Assembly: GCA_902607735.1 (NCBI GenBank)
Contig: CACLLG010000003.1
Span: 1-64,000, forward strand
Direction: 5' to 3'
DNA: 64,000 bases
DNA from: an uncultured Pelagibacteraceae bacterium
GTDB lineage: Bacteria; Pseudomonadota; Alphaproteobacteria; Pelagibacterales; Pelagibacteraceae
This document shows positions 41,352 through 51,516 of the stretch, piece after piece (position 1 is the stretch's first letter; every line of letters starts with the position of its first letter). Below the pieces are notes generated by a model. That model was not told where the DNA came from. It saw nothing but the letters and a program-made list of their open reading frames with translations, and searched no databases. The translations under genes were made by a program, and so were the position numbers.

Positions 41352-42458
41352 ATGAGCAAATTCTACTGTAGTTTAGGCTTAATGAGCGGCACGTCAGCAG
41401 ATGGTATTGATGCCTCAATTATTCAATCAGACGGCGATGTTGAATATAAACTAATTCTAGAAAGATATTTTAAGTATAGCGAAAATATCTTTAAAAACAT
41501 CCATAGTCTTAAAGATGAAATCAATAATTCAAAAGATCTAAATAATTTGTCAGACAAAATACAACCTCTAGAAAAAGAGATTACAATCTTTCATGCGGAT
41601 GTAGTGAATAAAATAATGAAAGAATTTAAATCAAATATTGATCTTGTGGGATTTCACGGACAGACTATTTTTCATAATGAAAAAGAAAAAATTTCAAAGC
41701 AATTAGGAGATGGTAAACTACTTTCAAAACTTATAAAAAAAACTGTTGTTTATGATTTTAGACAAAATGATTTAAAAAATGGTGGGCATGGAGCTCCACT
41801 AACACCAATATTTCATAAATTATTAAAAGCTCAATTTAAAATTAAAGATGCAACATTTGTAAACATAGGAGGAATAACAAATGTTACCACTATTTTGGAC
41901 AATGATGAAATGTCTGGAACTGATATCGGTCCTGGAATGTGTCTAATTGATAAATGGGTAAGGGAAAAATCTAAGAAAAATTATGATGAAAATGGAATAA
42001 TAGCTAAATCGGGAAAAGTTGATAAAATAGCATTAAATCAGCTTTTAGAAAATTTTTGTAAAAAAGAAAAAATTATAAAAACGGGCCTCATACAATCATT
42101 TGATACAAAATATTTTGATTTTTTACCTGTAAAAGACCTCACCTTTGAAGATGGTGTAGCGACATTAACAGAATTTACAGCAGCAATAATAATTTCTTCA
42201 ATTAAAATATCAGATCGTTATAAGGAAAAAATAATTTTATGCGGAGGAGGTAGAAAAAATAATTTTTTAGTTGAAAAATTAAAAGAAGAAATTGATCGTA
42301 TTAAATTAATAGATGAATATAAAGTTGACGGAGATTTTGTAGAGTCACAAGCCTTTGCATATCTTGCCATCAGATCTTATTTAAAATTACCAATTTCTTT
42401 TCCCGAAACTACTGGTGTAATGAAACCTTGCACGGGAGGAGTTATTGTTAAATATTAA
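41352..42458 (+). CDS. anmK: Anhydro-N-acetylmuramic acid kinase
   Basis: GLMSGTSADGIDAS, GFHGQTIFH, NIGGITNVT, GTDIGPGMCLID, CGGGRKNNFL. Confidence 0.95.
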   Translation: MSKFYCSLGLMSGTSADGIDASIIQSDGDVEYKLILERYFKYSENIFKNIHSLKDEINNSKDLNNLSDKIQPLEKEITIFHADVVNKIMKEFKSNIDLVGFHGQTIFHNEKEKISKQLGDGKLLSKLIKKTVVYDFRQNDLKNGGHGAPLTPIFHKLLKAQFKIKDATFVNIGGITNVTTILDNDEMSGTDIGPGMCLIDKWVREKSKKNYDENGIIAKSGKVDKIALNQLLENFCKKEKIIKTGLIQSFDTKYFDFLPVKDLTFEDGVATLTEFTAAIIISSIKISDRYKEKIILCGGGRKNNFLVEKLKEEIDRIKLIDEYKVDGDFVESQAFAYLAIRSYLKLPISFPETTGVMKPCTGGVIVKY

Positions 42459-43111
42459 ACTATTGTAACTTTATCTTTTATATATTGATTTATTGTATCT
42501 GCTAATTCCTTTTCTTTATTTTTATAAAAATGATTAGCATTGGATATTGATTCAAATTTTACATCTATATTTTTTTGTGAGCTTAATCTTTTTTTTAAAT
42601 TAATTATACTTTCTTGTTGTACAAGTTCATCGCTCTTTCCAAATAATATTATTCCTGAAATAGGACATGGAGATAAAAAAGTGAAATCATATAAATTTGG
42701 TTGTGGTGAAATTGTAATAAATTTGCTTACTTCCGGTCTTCTCATTATTAGCTGCATACAAATTAGTGCGCCAAAAGAAAATCCAGAAACCCAACACTGG
42801 CTATATCCAGGATTCTCTCTTTCAATCCAATCTAGTGCAGCAGCAGCATCAGAGAGTTCTCCTTGACCGTTATCAAATATACCTTCACTTTTATCTACAC
42901 CTCTAAAATTTATTCTTATTACAGAAAAATTATTTTTATAAAAACAATTATAAGTTTCATAAACTATTCTGTTATTCATCGTACCTCCGTATTGAGGATG
43001 TGGATGTAGGACTAGTGCTACAGGCGCTCCTTGCTGCTTGCTCTTGAAATATTTAGCCTGAATTCTTCCACTCGGTCCCGGGATGAATATTTCTTTGTTC
43101 TCAATTTTCAT
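42455..43111 (-). CDS. Alpha/beta hydrolase
   Basis: LVLHPHPQYGGTMNNRIV, INFRGVDKSEG, VSGFSFGALICMQLI nucleophile elbow. Confidence 0.88.
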   Translation of the reverse strand: MKIENKEIFIPGPSGRIQAKYFKSKQQGAPVALVLHPHPQYGGTMNNRIVYETYNCFYKNNFSVIRINFRGVDKSEGIFDNGQGELSDAAAALDWIERENPGYSQCWVSGFSFGALICMQLIMRRPEVSKFITISPQPNLYDFTFLSPCPISGIILFGKSDELVQQESIINLKKRLSSQKNIDVKFESISNANHFYKNKEKELADTINQYIKDKVTIV

Positions 43112-43193
43112 AATCTAAATAATAATGATAAGCAGTTTCAAAAAATGACTAATTTTATAACACGTTTAACAAAGGTCTATTTTATTTATTTGC

Positions 43194-43218
43194 ATACTTG
43201 ACTATTTTAGTAGGAATA
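43194..43218 (+). promoter_or_regulatory. Putative IscR/Rrf2 type-1-like box overlapping the iscR-suf promoter
   Basis: ATACTTGACTATTTTAGTAGGAATA resembles the type-1 IscR site (ATASYYGACTRWWWYAGTCRRSTAT); TTGACT (43198-43203) - 17 nt - TAAATA (43221-43226). Confidence 0.65.
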
Positions 43219-43253
43219 AGTAAATAAGCTCTATAAAATGAAGGTTATTTAAT

Positions 43254-43691
43254 ATGAAATTAACAAGTAAAGGTCGCAATGCAGTAATGGCAATGGCTGA
43301 TTTAGCTAAAAATAATGTTAAAGAGCCAACTAACTTATCTGAAATTTCACTAAGGCAGGGCATATCAATATCTTTTTTGGAACAAATTTTTTTAAAATTA
43401 AAAAAAAATAATTTAGTAAAAAGTTCCAGAGGACCTTCTGGAGGATATGTGTTATCAAGACCCGCTGAAGAAATTACTTTATCGAGCATCATCAAAGCTG
43501 TAGATGAAAGAATTAAAACGGTCGGTTGCAAAAAGGAATCTAAAAAAAGTTGTAATGGTAAATCAATAAAATGTATTACTCATGATTTGTGGGATGATCT
43601 TGAACATCATATAAATAATTTTTTTGAGAAAAATACTCTTAACGATATTATTTATAGGGAAAATAAAAGTTACCAAAAGGAATTAAATTAA
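43254..43691 (+). CDS. iscR: Rrf2 family Fe-S responsive transcriptional regulator (IscR-like)
   Basis: [50 protein letters not shown], three Cys [26 protein letters not shown]; first gene of suf operon. Confidence 0.88.
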   Translation: MKLTSKGRNAVMAMADLAKNNVKEPTNLSEISLRQGISISFLEQIFLKLKKNNLVKSSRGPSGGYVLSRPAEEITLSSIIKAVDERIKTVGCKKESKKSCNGKSIKCITHDLWDDLEHHINNFFEKNTLNDIIYRENKSYQKELN

Positions 43692-45127
43692 TGAAACAAC
43701 AAGAATTGGAAAAAACGAAAGAATATAAATATGGATTTACTACAGATATTGAGAGTATTAAAGCTCCAAGAGGTCTTAATGAAGGAGTTATTAAATTTAT
43801 ATCTGAAATAAAAAAAGAACCAAAATGGATGTTAGATTGGAGACTTAAAGCGTATAGAAGACTTAAAAATGTAAAAGAACCCAATTGGCAAAAACCCAAA
43901 TATCCTAAAATTGATTATCAAAATTTATACTATTATTCTGCACCAAAAAGTTCAAAAAATAAACCAAAAAGCCTTGATGAAGTTGATCCAAAATTATTAG
44001 AGACATATGCAAAATTAGGTATTCCTTTAAAAGAACAAGAAAAACTTAGCGGTGTTGCTGTTGATGCTGTTTTTGATTCTGTTTCAGTTGCTACTACTTT
44101 TAAAGAAAAATTAACTGAAAAGGGAATTATTTTTTGTCCAATATCAGAAGCAATACAAAATCATCCAGATCTAGTAAAAAAATATCTTGGTTCCGTAATC
44201 CCAATTACTGACCATTATTTCGCTACTCTAAATTCAGCCGTTTTTACAGATGGTTCATTTGTTTATATTCCAGAGGGTGTTAAATGCCCAATGGAACTAT
44301 CCACATACTTTAGAATTAATGCATCAGAAACAGGTCAATTTGAAAGAACTCTAATTATTGCAGATAAAGGAAGTTATGTGAGTTACTTAGAAGGTTGTAC
44401 GGCTCCAATGCGAGATGAAAATCAACTTCATGCTGCTAATGTTGAATTAATTGCTTTGGACGATGCTGAAATAAAATATTCAACTGTGCAGAATTGGTAT
44501 CCTGGTGATAAAGACGGTAAAGGAGGAATTTATAATTTTGTAACTAAAAGAGGTGCTTGTCGTGGAAAAAATTCTAAAATTTCTTGGACACAAGTAGAAA
44601 CTGGATCCGCAATTACTTGGAAGTATCCTAGCTGCATATTACAAGGAGACAATTCTGTAGGCGAATTTTATTCGATAGCTATAACTAACAATCATCAAAA
44701 AGCTGACACGGGCACAAAAATGATACATTTAGGAAAAAATACAAAAAGTAAAATTATTTCAAAAGGAATATCAGCGGGTAAAGCTGATAATACGTATAGA
44801 GGTCTAGTAAATATTAACAAAAAAGCTTCAAATTCTAGAAATTATACTCAATGTGATTCTTTATTAATGGGAAATAAATGTGGAGCTCATACAGTTCCGT
44901 ATATTAAAAATAAAAATTCTTCATCTATCGTAGAACATGAAGCAACAACATCTAAAATAAACGAAGAACAATTATATTATTGTAATCAAAGAGGTTTAAA
45001 CCAAGAAGAAGCTGTAGGCTTAATTATAAATGGTTTTTGCAAAGAGGTATTACAACAATTACCAATGGAGTTTGCAGTTGAAGCTCAAAAATTAGTTGGT
45101 ATTAGCCTTGAGGGGAGCGTGGGCTGA
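43691..45127 (+). CDS. sufB: Fe-S cluster assembly protein SufB
   Basis: [60 protein letters not shown]. Confidence 0.97.
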   Translation: MKQQELEKTKEYKYGFTTDIESIKAPRGLNEGVIKFISEIKKEPKWMLDWRLKAYRRLKNVKEPNWQKPKYPKIDYQNLYYYSAPKSSKNKPKSLDEVDPKLLETYAKLGIPLKEQEKLSGVAVDAVFDSVSVATTFKEKLTEKGIIFCPISEAIQNHPDLVKKYLGSVIPITDHYFATLNSAVFTDGSFVYIPEGVKCPMELSTYFRINASETGQFERTLIIADKGSYVSYLEGCTAPMRDENQLHAANVELIALDDAEIKYSTVQNWYPGDKDGKGGIYNFVTKRGACRGKNSKISWTQVETGSAITWKYPSCILQGDNSVGEFYSIAITNNHQKADTGTKMIHLGKNTKSKIISKGISAGKADNTYRGLVNINKKASNSRNYTQCDSLLMGNKCGAHTVPYIKNKNSSSIVEHEATTSKINEEQLYYCNQRGLNQEEAVGLIINGFCKEVLQQLPMEFAVEAQKLVGISLEGSVG

Positions 45128-45861
45128 TGTTAGAAATTAAAAATTTACAAGCTTCAATCAACAATAAATCAATTTTAAAAGGCTTAAATTTAGTGATTAA
45201 GCCTGGTGAATTACATGCGATTATGGGTCCTAATGGCTCAGGGAAAAGTACATTAGCAAATGTCTTATCAGGAAAAAATGGATATGAAATTTCGGGTGAA
45301 TTAAATTTTAAGGGGGAGGATCTCAAAAAGATTTCTATTGAAGAAAGGGCACAAAAGGGAATTTTTTTAGCTTTTCAATATCCCTTAGAAATACCAGGTG
45401 TTAATACAAATATATTCTTAAAAACATCACTTAATTCAATTCGTAAATCAAAAGGTGAGAAAGAATTAGACACACTGGCATTTTTAAAGTTGATTAAAGA
45501 AAAATCTTCTGAATTAGGAATTGACGAGAAAATTTTATCAAGACAATTAAATGTAGGTTTTTCAGGAGGAGAGAAGAAAAAAAATGAAATTTTACAAATG
45601 AAAATTTTAGATCCTAGTTTTTCAATTTTAGATGAAACAGATTCAGGATTAGATATTGATGCTTTAAAAATTATTGCTAACGGAGTGAACTCATCAAGAA
45701 ATAATAAAAAATCTTTTTTAGTAATAACTCATTATCAAAGATTGCTTGAATATATTAAACCCGATTTTGTTCACGTATTATCTGATGGTAAAATTGTTAA
45801 AACTGGTTGTGGGGAGTTAGCTGAAGAACTAGAAAAAACAGGGTACAAGCAATTAAACTAA
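45127..45861 (+). CDS. sufC: Fe-S cluster assembly ATPase SufC
   Basis: [43 protein letters not shown]. Confidence 0.97.
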   Translation: MLEIKNLQASINNKSILKGLNLVIKPGELHAIMGPNGSGKSTLANVLSGKNGYEISGELNFKGEDLKKISIEERAQKGIFLAFQYPLEIPGVNTNIFLKTSLNSIRKSKGEKELDTLAFLKLIKEKSSELGIDEKILSRQLNVGFSGGEKKKNEILQMKILDPSFSILDETDSGLDIDALKIIANGVNSSRNNKKSFLVITHYQRLLEYIKPDFVHVLSDGKIVKTGCGELAEELEKTGYKQLN

Positions 45862-45865
45862 AACA

Positions 45866-47113
45866 ATGCAGAACTTTGAAATCAATTCTGATCAAATTGA
45901 TAAAATAAAGAAAATAACCGCTGAAGAGAAAAGTTTTAGGATTAAAAATTTAGAACTTTTTAAAGCAACAGGATTTCCTAATAAGAGACTTGAAGACTGG
46001 AAGTTCTCAGATTTTGAAAATATTGTTAGTAGAAATTTTGAAGAGTTAAATATAAAAAAAGCATCTTCTGAAATTAATAAAATAGATTTGCTTAAAGATT
46101 TTGATCATAATCACATTTTACTTGTAAATGGAAATTTCCACTCAAGCAATTTTGAACATGAGGAAAAAAGTAAAATTAAGATAAGTTCATGTGATAAAAG
46201 TATTGATTATAAAATTAGTAAAAATCCTCTTATATGTCTGAATCATGCTTTGGCTGAAAATGGCTATTCTTTAGAAATAGATAAAAATTATAAGCTTAAT
46301 AAAGTCTTAGTTGTTTATAATATTTTTACAAAAGATATGAAAAACAAAATTTTAAACAATAAAAATAAAATTAAGGTAAATGAGAATGCAGAATTACATG
46401 TTATTGAATATACTGTTAATGAATCTAAATCTAAATTTATAAATAACGTTTATGAGAATATAAGCCTGGAAAAAAATTCAAAACTTAAAAATATATCTGT
46501 GCAGTGTAATGAAAGTGACGGTTTTTTTCATAAATTTTTAAAAAACAAATTATCTCTTAACTCAGATTATTCAAATTTAATTTTTTCATCAGGGTTAAAA
46601 TTTAATAAGTTAGATATAGAATGTGATCTGCTGGAAGAAAGTTGTAAATGCAATATATTATCAGCCTTGTTTTTAAAAAAAAATGAACATCAAGAAATAA
46701 AAACTCTTATTAATCATTTAGCACCAAATTGTATAAGTAATCAAAAAATAAAAAATGTGTTAAGTTCTGAAAGCAAAGGCGTTTACCAAGGTAAAATTTA
46801 TGTAAAGGACGTTGCCCAAAAAACCAATGCTTATCAATTAAGCAAAGCTTTATTGATTGATGATAACGCGGAATTTAATGCAAAACCAGAATTAGAAATT
46901 TATGCAGATGATGTTAAATGTTCTCACGGTTCCAGTTCTGGCAATATTGACGAAGAATCCCTTCATTATTTAATGACAAGGGGTTTAAATCGCAATGATT
47001 CAATTAAACTTTTAATCAAAGGTTTTTTAAATGATGTAATTGAATTTATAAAAAACCCTAAGATTAAAAAATTTATTGAATCTAAATTAGAGAAGCAGAT
47101 CAATGGACGTTAA
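45866..47113 (+). CDS. sufD: Fe-S cluster assembly protein SufD
   Basis: C-terminal YADDVKCSHGSSSGNIDEESLHYLMTRGLNRNDSIKLLIKGF; between sufC and sufS. Confidence 0.93.
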   Translation: MQNFEINSDQIDKIKKITAEEKSFRIKNLELFKATGFPNKRLEDWKFSDFENIVSRNFEELNIKKASSEINKIDLLKDFDHNHILLVNGNFHSSNFEHEEKSKIKISSCDKSIDYKISKNPLICLNHALAENGYSLEIDKNYKLNKVLVVYNIFTKDMKNKILNNKNKIKVNENAELHVIEYTVNESKSKFINNVYENISLEKNSKLKNISVQCNESDGFFHKFLKNKLSLNSDYSNLIFSSGLKFNKLDIECDLLEESCKCNILSALFLKKNEHQEIKTLINHLAPNCISNQKIKNVLSSESKGVYQGKIYVKDVAQKTNAYQLSKALLIDDNAEFNAKPELEIYADDVKCSHGSSSGNIDEESLHYLMTRGLNRNDSIKLLIKGFLNDVIEFIKNPKIKKFIESKLEKQINGR

Positions 47114-48323
47114 CGAAATTAAATCTCAATTTCCAATTTTTTCTAAAAAAATTAATGGTAAACCATTAGTTTATCTAGATAGTTCAAACTCATCACAAAA
47201 ACCTCTAAGTGTAATAAATAGATTGAATGATTTTTATAGAAATGAATTTTCTAATATAGGAAGAAGCATTCATTCATTGGCAGTAAATGCGACAAATAAA
47301 TTTGAAGAAACAAGAACAAGCGTAAAAAATTTTATTAATGCTAAGTTTAATGAAGAGATCATTTTTACCAAAAATGCGACCGAGGCTATAAATTTGATTG
47401 CCACAACTTTTGGACAACAAAATATTAAGGAGGGTGATGAAATAATAATTTCGGAATTAGAACATCATTCAAACTATGTTCCTTGGCACTTTTTAAGAGA
47501 AATAAAAAAAGCAGTTATAAAATTTGCACCAATAAATGAAGATGGTGATATTATAATTGAAAAATTAAAAGAATTAATTACACCTAAAACAAAAATAATT
47601 GCTATCACTCACCTGTCTAATGTAACTGGTACAATTGTACCAATTAAAGAAATTGTAGAAATAGCACACAAAAAAAAAATCCCAGTATTGGTAGATGGAT
47701 GTCAGAGTGTTCCTCATATTAAAGTTGACGTTACAGATTTAGATTGTGATTTTTATGCTTTTTCTGGACATAAAGTTTATGGACCAACCGGAGTTGGTAT
47801 TTTATATGCAAAAAAAAAATGGTTAGAAAAATTACCACCATTTATAGGTGGAGGAGCTATGATTAGTGAAGTAAAAAAGGATAATATTATTTATGCTCCA
47901 CTTCCTGAAAAATATGAGGCTGGAACAATGCCTACAGCAGAAGTTATAACATTTAATGAATCGATCAAATTTATGAAATCGATTGGTATAGATAGTTTAA
48001 TAGAACATGAAAAAGAAATTACAAATTATGCTTTAGAAAAACTCAAAAAAATAAATTCTGTAAAAATTATTGGAAATCCAAAAAATAAAGCAGGGGTTAT
48101 TGCTTTTACAATAAAAGGCATCCATCCTCATGATATCGCTACAATTTTAGATGAAGATGGCGTAGCAATTAGAGCGGGGCATCATTGCTGCCAAATTTTT
48201 CATGAAAAAATGAATTTAACTGCTACAGCAAGAGCTTCAATAGGGGTCTATAATACCAAAGATGATATTGATATATTATGTAAAGCAATTGAAAATTGTA
48301 GAAAAATATTTGATTTGAAATAA
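47103..48323 (+). CDS. sufS: Cysteine desulfurase SufS
   Basis: YLDSSNSSQKP, EHHSNYVPW, GHKVYGPTGVGILYAKK, RAGHHCCQ active-site Cys. Confidence 0.96.
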   Translation: MDVNEIKSQFPIFSKKINGKPLVYLDSSNSSQKPLSVINRLNDFYRNEFSNIGRSIHSLAVNATNKFEETRTSVKNFINAKFNEEIIFTKNATEAINLIATTFGQQNIKEGDEIIISELEHHSNYVPWHFLREIKKAVIKFAPINEDGDIIIEKLKELITPKTKIIAITHLSNVTGTIVPIKEIVEIAHKKKIPVLVDGCQSVPHIKVDVTDLDCDFYAFSGHKVYGPTGVGILYAKKKWLEKLPPFIGGGAMISEVKKDNIIYAPLPEKYEAGTMPTAEVITFNESIKFMKSIGIDSLIEHEKEITNYALEKLKKINSVKIIGNPKNKAGVIAFTIKGIHPHDIATILDEDGVAIRAGHHCCQIFHEKMNLTATARASIGVYNTKDDIDILCKAIENCRKIFDLK

Positions 48324-48793
48324 TGGATTTAAAGCAATTATACCAAGATATAATTTTAGAACACGGAAAAAGTCCAAGGAACCTAGGAAAGTGCGAAGGA
48401 TATAGTCATGAAGCAAAAGGATACAACCCTCTTTGTGGAGACAAAGTACATGTATATATAAAATTAAATAGTGAAAAAAAAGTTGAAGGTTTAACTTTTG
48501 AAGGTGAAGGGTGTGCTATCTCGTTAGCTTCTGCATCTATAATGACGGAGTTAGTTAAAGGAAAATCTTTTGATGAGGCTATGGATATAATGAATGCTTT
48601 TTTAAATATGATAAAAAATACTTCGGAAATACAGTCCAAACACTTGGACGAAGACCAAAAAACTAAGCTTATGTCATTGTCCGGAGTAAAGCAATTTCCA
48701 ATGAGAGTAAAATGTGCTACTTTATCCTGGCATACTCTGGTTTCAGCGTTAGAGAAAAAAAAAGAGGAAGTGAATACTGAAAAAGTAGATTAA
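48323..48793 (+). CDS. sufU: SufU/NifU-like Fe-S assembly scaffold
   Basis: LYQDIILEHGKSPRNLGKC, NPLCGDKV, GEGCAISLASASIMTE, RVKCATLSWHTL. Confidence 0.92.
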   Translation: MDLKQLYQDIILEHGKSPRNLGKCEGYSHEAKGYNPLCGDKVHVYIKLNSEKKVEGLTFEGEGCAISLASASIMTELVKGKSFDEAMDIMNAFLNMIKNTSEIQSKHLDEDQKTKLMSLSGVKQFPMRVKCATLSWHTLVSALEKKKEEVNTEKVD

Positions 48794-49095
48794 TGAGTGA
48801 TATAAAAAATAAAGTTATTGAAGAAATAAAAAAAATTTATGATCCTGAAATTCCAGTAAATATCTATGAATTAGGTCTTATTTATAAGATAGAAGTTGAT
48901 GATAAAAACAAAGTGAATGTTGATATGACGTTAACTTCACCTAACTGTCCAGTAGCTGAGAGTTTGCCAAAAGAAGTTAAGGAGAATATAATGAAAGTGG
49001 AAGGTGTTTCAGAAGTAATTTTAAACCTTGTGTGGGAACCACCTTGGGATAAAGATAAAATGTCTGAAGCAGCGAAATTGGAATTAAATTTATGA
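48793..49095 (+). CDS. sufT: SufT-like DUF59/MIP18 family protein
   Basis: KKIYDPEIPVNIYELGLIYKIEV, TLTSPNCPVAESLP, LVWEPPWDKDKMSEAAKLEL. Confidence 0.88.
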   Translation: MSDIKNKVIEEIKKIYDPEIPVNIYELGLIYKIEVDDKNKVNVDMTLTSPNCPVAESLPKEVKENIMKVEGVSEVILNLVWEPPWDKDKMSEAAKLELNL

Positions 49096-49427
49096 GTAAA
49101 CAAGTAATAACTTTGAGCGATAGAGCAGCAGATAGAGTTAAAGAGATTATGGCTCAAGCAAAAGAACCCATCGTTGGTGTTAGAGTTGGGGTGGCATCAG
49201 GAGGATGTGCTGGGATGTCATACGTTATGGAATATGCAAAGAAAACTAACCCAAATGATGAGATTATTGAAGATAAGGGAGTAAAAGTATTAATTGACCC
49301 AAAGGCTATTATGTATCTTTTAGGAACTGAAATGGACTACAAAAGGGAAGAGCTTTCATCAACATTTGTATTTAAAAATCCCAACGAAACAGAACGTTGT
49401 GGATGTGGAGAATCATTTAAGATTTAA
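49092..49427 (+). CDS. sufA: HesB/IscA family Fe-S assembly protein (SufA-like)
   Basis: ITLSDRAADRVKEIM, GVASGGCAGMSYVMEYA, FKNPNETERCGCGESF. Confidence 0.92.
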   Translation: MSKQVITLSDRAADRVKEIMAQAKEPIVGVRVGVASGGCAGMSYVMEYAKKTNPNDEIIEDKGVKVLIDPKAIMYLLGTEMDYKREELSSTFVFKNPNETERCGCGESFKI

Positions 49428-49434
49428 TTCTATA

Positions 49435-49463
49435 TTGCTGCACAATCAAGAATTGTATATAAT
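49435..49463 (+). promoter_or_regulatory. Putative sigma-70 promoter for the 62-aa orphan gene
   Basis: TTGCTG (49435-49440) - 17 nt - TATAAT (49458-49463); ATG of next gene at 49472. Confidence 0.5.
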
Positions 49464-49471
49464 GTTCTTAT

Positions 49472-49660
49472 ATGAGAGATACTAAGCATTTAGGTAAACA
49501 TGCAAATAGATTAGCAACGGAAGCTAAGGAAAAAGTATTATTCAGAACTCAGCGAAAGGCCGTAGAAGCAGGTGCTCACGGAACTCTTGATTATACAATC
49601 AAAGAAGGTGTAAACAAAAATAAAATAGCTGACCAAAAAATTTTAAAAAGTAAAAAATAA
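49472..49660 (+). CDS. Small basic hypothetical protein
   Basis: 62-aa ORF, RxxRK-rich, with its own near-consensus promoter and tightly coupled to the next ORF; no family recognised. Confidence 0.6.
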   Translation: MRDTKHLGKHANRLATEAKEKVLFRTQRKAVEAGAHGTLDYTIKEGVNKNKIADQKILKSKK

Positions 49661-49899
49661 TGTCAATCCGTGCATTTGCTTTAACAACTGGCATCTTCGG
49701 GGCTGTTACGATGTTTTCTCTTGCGTGGTGGTTAATTTTAACTGGAAATGCAGAAGGTCCAACAACCTTATTTGAAAGAGTTTATATAGGGTATAGTTTT
49801 ACACCCATAGGAAGTATCATTGGTGCTATATGGGGATTTTTCGATTTTGCTATCGCTGGAGCGATTTTTGCTTGGCTATATAATAAGATTAAAAAATAA
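49660..49899 (+). CDS. Small two-TM membrane protein
   Basis: 79 aa with two hydrophobic, glycine-rich segments (GIFGAVTMFSLAWWLIL; GSIIGAIWGFFDFAIAGAIFAWLYN); 1-nt overlap with upstream ORF. Confidence 0.6.
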   Translation: MSIRAFALTTGIFGAVTMFSLAWWLILTGNAEGPTTLFERVYIGYSFTPIGSIIGAIWGFFDFAIAGAIFAWLYNKIKK

Positions 49900-49901
49900 T
49901 A

Positions 49902-51308
49902 TTAACAACTATAATACATATCAAATTCTATTGGATGTGGTGTGTGTTCAAGTTTATAAATTTCTTCAAACTTTAATGCTATGTAAGCGTCAATTTGATC
50001 ATCACTAAATACATTACCTTGTGTAAGAAATTTTCTATCTCTATCAAGATTTTCCATTGCTTCTCTTAGGGAACCACAAACAGTTGGAATATTTTTTACT
50101 TCGTCTTCGGGCATAGCATATAAGTCTTGATCTACTGGTTTTCCAGGATTAATCTTATTTTTAATTCCATCTATTCCAGCCATTAACATTGCAGAAAAAG
50201 TTAAATACGGATTACCAGCAGCATCGGGAAATCTAATTTCGCATCTTGCAGCTTTTTTATCCATTGTAATTGGTATTCTGCATGAGGCTGATCTATTTCT
50301 TGCCGAGTAAACTAATAGCACTGGTGCTTCGAAACCAGGTATTAGTCTTTTATAACTATTTGTGGTGCTATTAGAAAAAGCATTGATAGCCTTTGCATGT
50401 TTCAAAATACCTCCTATATAATGTAAAGCGGTATCAGATAAGCCTGCATATTTATTTCCTGAAAATAAGGCTGTACTTCCTTTCCATAATGATTGGTGAG
50501 TGTGCATACCTGAACCATTATCTCCTTTTACAGGTTTTGGCATGAATGTAGCTGTTTTTCCAAATGAGTGTGCAACCATTTGAACACCATATTTATATAG
50601 CTGCATATTGTCTGCTTGAGTAGTTAATGTATTATAATAGATACCTAGTTCATGTTGACTCGGAGCTACTTCATGATGATGTTTTTCTGCTTTAATTCCC
50701 ATATCTCTTAAAGCTTTCAAAAACTCCCCTCTCATATCCTGAGCGCTATCAACTGGTGGCACCGGAAAGTAACCGCCTTTTATTCCAGGTCTATGTCCCA
50801 TATTTCCATTTTCATAATCTTTTCCAGTATTATAGGGTCCTTCAGAACTATCAATTTGAAATCCTGTTTCATTCATATCATTTTTAAATTTAACGTTGTC
50901 AAACACAAAAAATTCAGCTTCTGGACCGAAATAAGCTTTATCTCCGATTCCACTTTTTTTTAAATATGTTTCTGCTTTTTTGGCAATACTTCTAGGATCT
51001 CTTTCGTAAGGATTTTTTTTTACAGCATCCAGAACATCGCAAAATAAAATGAGTGTATTATGGGAAGTAAAAGGATCTATTACCTGTCTACTAAGATCAG
51101 GTTTTAGTATCATGTCAGATTCGTTAATTGCTTTCCAACCTGCTATCGAGGAACCATCAAAAAAAACTCCTTCTTCTAACATTTTTTCATCTACCATTTT
51201 TCCATCCATGGTAAGATGTTGAAGTTTTCCTCTGGGGTCAGTAAATCTTAAATCAAGATACTCTACTTCCCTTTCTTTCATAAACTTAATTATTTTACTA
51301 GTACTCAT
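49902..51308 (-). CDS. glnA: Type I glutamine synthetase
   Basis: DLRFTDPRGKLQHLT, FFDGSSIAGW, GSGMHTHQSLW, NRSASCRIP, and Tyr-containing DQDLYAMPEDE near the adenylylation site. Confidence 0.97.
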   Translation of the reverse strand: MSTSKIIKFMKEREVEYLDLRFTDPRGKLQHLTMDGKMVDEKMLEEGVFFDGSSIAGWKAINESDMILKPDLSRQVIDPFTSHNTLILFCDVLDAVKKNPYERDPRSIAKKAETYLKKSGIGDKAYFGPEAEFFVFDNVKFKNDMNETGFQIDSSEGPYNTGKDYENGNMGHRPGIKGGYFPVPPVDSAQDMRGEFLKALRDMGIKAEKHHHEVAPSQHELGIYYNTLTTQADNMQLYKYGVQMVAHSFGKTATFMPKPVKGDNGSGMHTHQSLWKGSTALFSGNKYAGLSDTALHYIGGILKHAKAINAFSNSTTNSYKRLIPGFEAPVLLVYSARNRSASCRIPITMDKKAARCEIRFPDAAGNPYLTFSAMLMAGIDGIKNKINPGKPVDQDLYAMPEDEVKNIPTVCGSLREAMENLDRDRKFLTQGNVFSDDQIDAYIALKFEEIYKLEHTPHPIEFDMYYSC

Positions 51309-51516
51309 TTATCCTCTGTATATAGTATTTCACGTGTAACTAAATATTTTTTATTTAACTTTTAGGTTGAATCACTATCAGCCAAGTTAAATTTATTATA
51401 ATGAATTTATCATATGGCAGCTATGCATAGCACACATGGATTTTGTAATAACTCACAAAATATTTCATAACAATACTTAATACAGAAGTTTATTATTTAA
51501 TAATAAATCTAAGAAA

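Noticed and set aside
51411-51431. Possible sigma-54 promoter upstream of glnA (TGGCAG..TGCA)
   Set aside because: Spacing between GG and GC is 7 nt rather than the required 10; not a valid -24/-12 element.
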